The notes below the pieces were generated by a model. It did no database searches, was not told the DNA's origin, and saw only the letters and a list, made by a program, of their open reading frames with translations. Shown in pieces: positions 7,161-11,051 of a stretch of DNA of 11,051 nt. The position numbers were made by a program, and so were the translations under genes. The DNA lies in assembly GCA_900549495.1 (NCBI GenBank), contig UROL01000059.1:1-11051 (forward strand), read 5' to 3'. Numbering within the stretch: position 1 is the first letter of the stretch; each line of letters begins with the position of its first letter. The DNA is from an uncultured Eubacteriales bacterium (GTDB lineage: Bacteria > Bacillota > Clostridia > Oscillospirales > Oscillospiraceae).

Positions 7161-7715
7161 TCAGACATTCCCCAATTCCAGCCGCATCAGCACCAGCTCC
7201 TGCCATCGGCCATCCCCGCAGCGGAAGCCCAGGGGATTTCTGCCGTACACAATAAAACCGTGCCGCTGGTATAGCTGCAATGCCTTTTCATTTTCCGCTA
7301 CAACCTCCAGCTCCAGCTGCACAAAGCCTGCTTGCTTTGCACAGAGGATGCATTGCTCGGTCAGGGCGTCTCCAATGCCCAGCCCCTGGTAAGCTGCCAG
7401 AACGCCAATGCCAAACCCGGCCCGGTGCAGCATCTTTCGCCGGTTTCGCAGGAGATTCACACTGGCGGAGCCCACCAGTTCACCGTCTACAAAGGTGCAA
7501 AGTGTCACATCGGTTTGGCTGCTTTTTGCCGCTTCCAGCCGCAGCGCCACCTTTTGCGGGTCATGCTCTGCTTCCTCCGGCCCGGCGCACAGATAGTCGG
7601 TTTCCCTATGCAGCTGTAGGAAGTAATGCACAAAGGCCTCTGCATCCTGAGGCTCAGCGCTGCACACAGTGCAGCTTTTTCCATTTTTCAGCGGTATTGT
7701 TGTGCGGAAAATCAA
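7161..7715 (-). CDS. GNAT family N-acetyltransferase
   Basis: The protein is 184 residues from a TTG start and has the GNAT fold signature. A beta-strand pair DVTLCTFVDGELVGSASV leads to motif A, GIGVLAAYQGLGIGDALTEQCI, with the acetyl-CoA pyrophosphate loop QGLGIG at 110-115. This is followed by LELEVVAENEKALQLYQRHGFIVYGR, the typical Asn/Ala/Tyr region of motif B. GNAT enzymes transfer an acetyl group from acetyl-CoA to an amine; the acceptor (ribosomal protein, small molecule or other) cannot be told from sequence. No ATG is available near the N-terminus in this frame: the frame is open only to 7739. TTG at 7715 is chosen because GGGGGG lies about seven bases upstream. It is divergent from the ABC importer operon, with 209 bases between the two starts. 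Confidence 0.85.
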   Translation of the reverse strand: MIFRTTIPLKNGKSCTVCSAEPQDAEAFVHYFLQLHRETDYLCAGPEEAEHDPQKVALRLEAAKSSQTDVTLCTFVDGELVGSASVNLLRNRRKMLHRAGFGIGVLAAYQGLGIGDALTEQCILCAKQAGFVQLELEVVAENEKALQLYQRHGFIVYGRNPLGFRCGDGRWQELVLMRLELGNV

Positions 7716-7756
7716 GATACATCCCCCCGGTGCTCCATATTATATATAACGGAACA

Positions 7757-7784
7757 AGTATAGCATAAAGAAGGCAGGAATCAA
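7757..7784 (-). promoter_or_regulatory. Predicted promoter of the GNAT gene
   Basis: On the minus strand TTGATT (7779-7784) and TATACT (7757-7762) are 16 bases apart. Transcription would start near 7750, giving a leader of about 35 bases before the TTG start. A fair but not perfect match. Confidence 0.6.
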
Positions 7785-7826
7785 TAGGAAACCGCAATTT
7801 GATACTACCCCTGCAATCCTGCTTTT

Positions 7827-7867
7827 TTATTGACAATTCGCATATTTTTATAATTGATTATTGACAA
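7827..7867 (+). repeat. 10-bp direct repeat overlapping the importer promoter
   Basis: TTATTGACAA occurs at 7827-7836 and again at 7858-7867, 31 bases apart, or about three helical turns. The second copy holds the -35 element of the importer promoter. Between them is a short inverted repeat ATAAT-TG-ATTAT (7850-7861). The same-face spacing suits a pair of regulator sites, but AT-rich DNA makes chance similarity possible. Confidence 0.45.
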
Positions 7868-7889
7868 AGTATTGTGTAGGATATATAAT
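7861..7889 (+). promoter_or_regulatory. Perfect consensus sigma-A promoter of the ABC importer operon
   Basis: TTGACA (7861-7866) and TATAAT (7884-7889) are both exact consensus, with an ideal 17-base spacer. Transcription should start near 7896, giving a leader of about 29 bases to the ATG at 7925. Such a strong core promoter fits an abundant binding protein and suggests control by repression, if it is controlled. Confidence 0.9.
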
Positions 7890-7914
7890 TCCATTGTAAA
7901 ATTTCACCAATGGA
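7890..7914 (+). promoter_or_regulatory. Inverted repeat across the importer transcription start, candidate operator
   Basis: TCCATTG (7890-7896) and CAATGGA (7908-7914) are perfect 7-bp inverted arms around an 11-base centre. The left arm starts right after the -10 element and the right arm overlaps the GGAGGG ribosome binding site (7912-7917). A repressor dimer bound here would block the promoter. An mRNA hairpin is less likely because most of the left arm lies upstream of the predicted start. Confidence 0.5.
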
Positions 7915-7924
7915 GGGAAATAAT

Positions 7925-9004
7925 ATGAAAAAATTATTGGCAATAGCGCTGTCCCTAGTCATGGTTTTCGGACTGTTCGCCGTCCGTGGCGTTCAGGCTG
8001 AGGGCATGGACGATCTCGTCGCCGCTGCAAAGGCAGAGGGTGAGCTGATTGTCTACGGCTCCTGCGAAGAGGAATACCTGGCAGCTGCCTGCGAGCACTT
8101 CGAAGAGCTCTATGGCATCAAGGTAAAGTATCAGCGCCTGTCCACCGGCGAAGTGCAGAGCAAGATTGAAGAAGAAAACGGCACTCCCTCTGCTGACGTC
8201 TGGTTCGGCGGCACCACCGACCCCTACAATGTCTGCGCTGCCGAAGGCCTGCTGGAGCCCTACGAGGCCATCAATGCTTCCCACCTGCTGGGCGATGCCT
8301 ACAAGGATGCCGACGGCCAGTGGTACGGCATTTACAAGGGCATTCTGGGCTTCATCGTCAACATCGACGAGCTGAACCGCATGGGCCTGGAAGTTCCTCA
8401 GGACTGGGCTGACCTGCTGAAGCCCGAGTACAAGGACCTGATTTGGCTGTCCAACTACAACACCGCCGGCACCGCCAAGCTGGTCATCAATACCATGATT
8501 CAGAAGTACGGCCACGACGAGGGCATCCAGTACCTGGTGGACCTGGATAAGAACATCCACGTTTACACCAAGTCCGGCTCCGGCCCCTCCAAGAACGTGG
8601 GCACCGGCGAGTGCGTCATCGGCATCGGCTTCCTGCATGACGGCATCACCCAGATTGTGGATAACGGCTATGGCAATATCCAGCTGGTGATTCCTTCCTC
8701 CGGCACCTCCTTCGAGATCGGCGCTACCGCCATCTTCAAGGGCGCTGCCCATCCCAACGCTGCCAAGCTGTGGATTGAGTACGCTCTGAGCCCCGAGTGC
8801 GTGGAGCTGGCCCAGGACAACGGCTCTTACCAGTTCCTGGTCATCGACAATGCCAAGCAGCCCGAAGTGGCTGAGGAGTTCGGCCTGGATCCCGAGAACG
8901 TCATGGACTATGACTTCGAGGATGCCAAGAACAATATCAAGACCTACATCGAAGAGGTTATGAACGCCCTGGGCGGCGGCGACGACCGCTTCAAGACCGA
9001 GTAA
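7925..9004 (+). CDS. ABC importer substrate-binding protein, AfuA/FbpA-type
   Basis: The 359-residue protein begins with a signal peptide (K2/K3, a hydrophobic core 4-20, and a signal peptidase I-like site VQA before E26). There is no lipobox cysteine. The mature part is a two-lobed periplasmic-binding-type fold of the iron(III)/AfuA class: ELIVYGSCEEE at the first strand, ADVWFGGTTDPY, GLLEPYEA, IYKGILGFIVNIDEL, VPQDWADLLKPEYK and the hinge-side IGIGFLHDGITQ. H238 and D239 in FLHDG and E264 in GTSFEIGA resemble the residues that bind the sugar in AfuA of Actinobacillus (from memory), so a sugar phosphate is as plausible as iron or a phosphonate. The start at 7925 is preferred over ATG at 7910 because GGAGGG (7912-7917) sits seven bases before it and the 7910 codon overlaps that site. 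The gene is first in the operon, with codon use typical of strong expression. Confidence 0.9.
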   Translation: MKKLLAIALSLVMVFGLFAVRGVQAEGMDDLVAAAKAEGELIVYGSCEEEYLAAACEHFEELYGIKVKYQRLSTGEVQSKIEEENGTPSADVWFGGTTDPYNVCAAEGLLEPYEAINASHLLGDAYKDADGQWYGIYKGILGFIVNIDELNRMGLEVPQDWADLLKPEYKDLIWLSNYNTAGTAKLVINTMIQKYGHDEGIQYLVDLDKNIHVYTKSGSGPSKNVGTGECVIGIGFLHDGITQIVDNGYGNIQLVIPSSGTSFEIGATAIFKGAAHPNAAKLWIEYALSPECVELAQDNGSYQFLVIDNAKQPEVAEEFGLDPENVMDYDFEDAKNNIKTYIEEVMNALGGGDDRFKTE

Positions 9005-9038
9005 TCCTCTGAATTACCGGCGCAACAAAATAACCTTC

Positions 9039-9072
9039 GGGGGATGGAGTCAATCTCCATCCCCCTGCTTTT
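9039..9072 (+). terminator. Strong hairpin between binding-protein and permease genes (partial terminator)
   Basis: GGGGGATGGAG (9039-9049) pairs perfectly with CTCCATCCCCC (9055-9065) around a 5-base loop, followed by TGCTTTT. It lies 34 bases after the binding-protein stop and before the permease gene, which has no good promoter of its own. It probably ends most transcripts or protects their 3' end, so that the binding protein is made in excess over the membrane parts. Confidence 0.85.
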
Positions 9073-9082
9073 CAGTGGGAGG

Positions 9083-9121
9083 CTCTGAATAGACCATTGT
9101 GCAAGAGTGGTTTGTTCAGAG
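9083..9121 (+). repeat. Second inverted repeat in the binding protein-permease gap
   Basis: CTCTGAA (9083-9089) and TTCAGAG (9115-9121) are perfect 7-bp inverted arms, with ACCA/TGGT (9093-9096 and 9108-9111) nested inside. The left arm is also repeated as CTCTGAAT at 9007-9014, on the other side of the terminator hairpin, so the right arm could pair with either copy. No T-run follows. Function is unknown. Confidence 0.4.
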
Positions 9122-9159
9122 TTTCCCAGGATATATTTTTCGAAGGGAGGAATCCGCCT

Positions 9160-10875
9160 ATGGCCAGCCGTCAGGGTGCAGCACTGGAACGAAAGAAGCT
9201 GCTGGGCGATCCGATTCTGGTAACTACCATTGTGGTTTTGATTGCCTTTTTGACGTTGTTTATTCTCTACCCCCTTGCAATCCTGCTGGTGGACAGCGTC
9301 TACGGTGCCGAAACCGGTCTGACATTGTCCGTGTTCAAGCGAATTTTCAAAATGCCCAATTTCCGCCGGGCAATTTCCAATACCCTTAAGGTGGGCCTGA
9401 CGGTGGGTGTTCTCTCCACGGTGGTGGGCCTGCTGTTTGCCTATGTGGAGGAGTACGTCAAGGTCCGCACCAAATTTATGGGCGGCCTGTTCAAGGTGGT
9501 TTCCATGCTGCCGGTGGTTTCGCCCCCCTTTGTCCTGTCGCTGAGTATGATTATGCTCTTTGGCAAGGCGGGCATCATTACCCGGTATCTGCTGCATATC
9601 TATGACAACAGTGTGTATGGCTTCGGCGGCATCACTGTGGTGCAGACGCTGACCTTCTTCCCGGTGTGCTATATGATGCTCAAGGGTCTGCTGAAAAACA
9701 TCGACCCCAGTTTGGAGGAGGCCGCCCGGGATATGGGCGCTTCCCGGTTCCGGGTGTTTACCAGCGTCACCCTGCCCCTGATTCTGCCGGGTCTTGGCAA
9801 TGCCTTCCTGGTGACCTTTATCGAGTCCATTGCGGACTTTGCCAACCCTATGATCATCGGCGGCTCCTATGATACCCTGGCAACCACCATTTATTTGCAG
9901 ATTACCGGTGCCTACGATAAGCAGGGTGCCGCCGCCATGGCCGTGGTGCTGCTGAGCATTACCCTGGTGATGTATCTGGTGCAGAAATATGTGCTGGAAA
10001 AGAAGACTGCTGCTACCCTCACCGGCAAAGCATCCCGGGGCAGAATGCTGATAGAAGACCGCTCCGTCACCATTCCCCTTACCGTGATGTGCTCTCTGAT
10101 TGCGATTTTCGTCATTATGATGTACATCTGCGTTCCCTTCGGTGCCCTGTTTAAGACCTGGGGCTATGATTTCCACCTGACCACCAAGTGGTTTGTCCGG
10201 GTGTTCCAGAAGTACAAGGGCCTGAAGGCCTTCCGGGATTCCTTCGTCCTTTCCCTGATTGCCGCCCCCATCACGGCGCTGCTGAGTATGATTATCTCCT
10301 ACCTGGTGGTGAAGCGGAAATTCAAGTCCAAGGGCTTTATCGAGTTCGTGTCCATGCTGGCCATGGCCGTTCCCGGCACGGTGCTGGGCATCGGCTATAT
10401 CCGGGGCTTCGTCAAGGGCGTGTTTGGCACAGGCTTCCTGGCGGGGCTGTATGGCAGCGCTGCCATCCTGATTATCGTGTTTGTCATCCGCAGTCTGCCC
10501 ACCGGCACCCGCAGCGGCATCTCCGCCCTGCGCCAGATTGATAAGAGCATTGAAGAATCCGCCTACGATATGGGCGCCAACAGCTTCAAGGTGTTTATGA
10601 CCGTGACGCTGCCCCTGATTAAGGATTCCTTCCTCAGCGGCCTGGTGACAGCCTTTGTGCGCTCCATCACTGCCATTTCTGCCATTATCCTGCTGGTGAC
10701 TCCGGAGTTCCTGCTGATTACCGTGCAGATCAATGAGTTTGCCGAGAAGGGCTCCTATGGCGTGGCCTGCGCCTTTGCCACCATTTTGATTGCAATTACT
10801 TACGGAAGCGTCCTGCTGATGAACCTGGTCATCAAGTTCTTCGGCACCAGCCGCAAAATAAAGGAGGACAACTGA
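9160..10875 (+). CDS. Fused two-domain ABC importer permease, AfuB/FbpB-type
   Basis: This 571-residue membrane protein is a head-to-tail fusion of two permease domains. Each has several hydrophobic segments and one EAA loop, which docks on the ATPase: [11 protein letters not shown]...VTLPLILPG from 185 and [11 protein letters not shown]...VTLPLIKDS from 464, with G193 and G472 conserved. The first membrane segment is about 18-44 ([20 protein letters not shown]). A charged linker of about 280-305 ([16 protein letters not shown]) separates the halves. Single-chain permeases of this size are typical of the FbpB/AfuB/SfuB class. The start ATG at 9160 has AAGGGAGG (9143-9150) nine bases upstream; an upstream in-frame ATG at 9097 would add 21 residues with no good ribosome binding site. 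The stop is one base before the ATPase start codon. It forms the membrane channel for whatever the upstream binding protein delivers. Confidence 0.92.
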   Translation: MASRQGAALERKKLLGDPILVTTIVVLIAFLTLFILYPLAILLVDSVYGAETGLTLSVFKRIFKMPNFRRAISNTLKVGLTVGVLSTVVGLLFAYVEEYVKVRTKFMGGLFKVVSMLPVVSPPFVLSLSMIMLFGKAGIITRYLLHIYDNSVYGFGGITVVQTLTFFPVCYMMLKGLLKNIDPSLEEAARDMGASRFRVFTSVTLPLILPGLGNAFLVTFIESIADFANPMIIGGSYDTLATTIYLQITGAYDKQGAAAMAVVLLSITLVMYLVQKYVLEKKTAATLTGKASRGRMLIEDRSVTIPLTVMCSLIAIFVIMMYICVPFGALFKTWGYDFHLTTKWFVRVFQKYKGLKAFRDSFVLSLIAAPITALLSMIISYLVVKRKFKSKGFIEFVSMLAMAVPGTVLGIGYIRGFVKGVFGTGFLAGLYGSAAILIIVFVIRSLPTGTRSGISALRQIDKSIEESAYDMGANSFKVFMTVTLPLIKDSFLSGLVTAFVRSITAISAIILLVTPEFLLITVQINEFAEKGSYGVACAFATILIAITYGSVLLMNLVIKFFGTSRKIKEDN

Positions 10876-10876
10876 T

Positions 10877-11051
10877 ATGGCGAAAACAAAGAAAGGCGTT
10901 CGCCTGGAGCATATTTCCAAAATCTATAAGGATCCCAAAACCGGCAAGGATTTCTATGCCGTGAAGGATGCCAACCTGGAAATCGCCCCCGGCTCTTTCG
11001 TGACCCTGCTGGGCCCCTCCGGCTGCGGCAAGACCACAACCCTGCGGATGA
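10877..11051 (+). CDS. ABC importer ATPase, AfuC/FbpC-type (5' part only)
   Basis: Only the first 58 residues are inside the window. They read as the N-terminus of a nucleotide-binding subunit: [11 protein letters not shown] with the A-loop tyrosine Y17, [34 protein letters not shown] with the Walker A motif GPSGCGKTT at 46-54. It would hydrolyse ATP to drive import through the permease. AAGGAGG (10861-10867) lies nine bases before the ATG, and the start codon follows the permease stop by a single base, so the two are translationally close. The Walker B, signature and any C-terminal regulatory domain lie beyond the window and cannot be judged. Confidence 0.92.
   Translation, partial: MAKTKKGVRLEHISKIYKDPKTGKDFYAVKDANLEIAPGSFVTLLGPSGCGKTTTLRM

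Noticed and set aside
7774..7828. GCAGGA...TCCTGC followed by six T residues on the plus strand, terminator-like
   Set aside because: The stem is only 6 bp with a loop of about 37 bases, and no plus-strand gene lies upstream; probably chance in a divergent promoter gap.
7830..7854. Second TTGACA...TATAAT pair upstream of the importer promoter
   Set aside because: The spacer is only 13 bases, too short for a normal sigma-A promoter; the perfect 17-base pair at 7861-7889 is the likely one.
9097..9159. Upstream in-frame start for the permease adding 21 residues
   Set aside because: The added residues are not hydrophobic or conserved-looking, and the strong AAGGGAGG at 9143-9150 is placed for the ATG at 9160.
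8944..10920. 658-residue open frame on the minus strand opposite the permease gene
   Set aside because: The permease on the plus strand has clear EAA motifs, membrane segments and a ribosome binding site; the minus frame is His/Gln/Gly-rich shadow sequence.

Overview
The window looks like chromosomal DNA of a Gram-positive, probably clostridial, gut-type anaerobe; Oscillospirales/Ruminococcaceae relatives are my best guess. This is inferred from strong AGGAGG-type ribosome binding sites, near-consensus sigma-A (TTGACA-17-TATAAT type) promoters in AT-rich gaps, GC-rich coding DNA, and protein types common in that group (an EF-G2-type factor, a PF12897-type aspartate aminotransferase, a clostridial AfuA/FbpA-type transporter). 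No phage, IS element, CRISPR array, tRNA or rRNA was recognised.

Left part (1-7784, all minus strand): five genes or operons read leftward, most with their own promoter and several with a terminator. At the left edge is a two-gene signalling unit: a stand-alone histidine phosphotransfer (Hpt) protein (1705-2076, GTG start), then a REC-GGDEF-EAL response regulator (1-1652, cut by the window edge). Its GGDEF motif is degenerate and its EAL phosphodiesterase site is intact, so the unit should lower cyclic-di-GMP under phosphorelay control. No histidine kinase is in the window. Next come an EF-G-like GTPase of the EF-G2 group (2353-4419) that lacks the usual catalytic histidine, a 438-base non-coding gap with hairpins, a subgroup-Ic type aspartate aminotransferase (4858-6156), the tRNA t6A dehydratase TcdA (6350-7081), and a GNAT acetyltransferase with a TTG start (7161-7715).

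Right part (7861 to the end, plus strand): an ABC importer operon of the AfuABC/FbpABC type, divergent from the GNAT gene. It has a perfect consensus promoter, a secreted binding protein (7925-9004), a strong hairpin/terminator in the gap, a fused double-domain permease (9160-10875) and the start of the ATPase gene (10877 onward, cut just after Walker A). Such operons are often labelled iron(III) transporters. A His-Asp pair and a downstream Glu in the binding protein instead suggest an AfuA-like ligand such as a sugar phosphate, which is an inference. The promoter region carries a 10-bp direct repeat and a 7-bp inverted repeat across the expected transcription start, both candidates for an operator.

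Most genes are ordinary housekeeping or transport functions. The most interesting parts are the Hpt/EAL module without a kinase, the altered GTPase centre of the EF-G2 protein, and the regulation and true substrate of the ABC importer.
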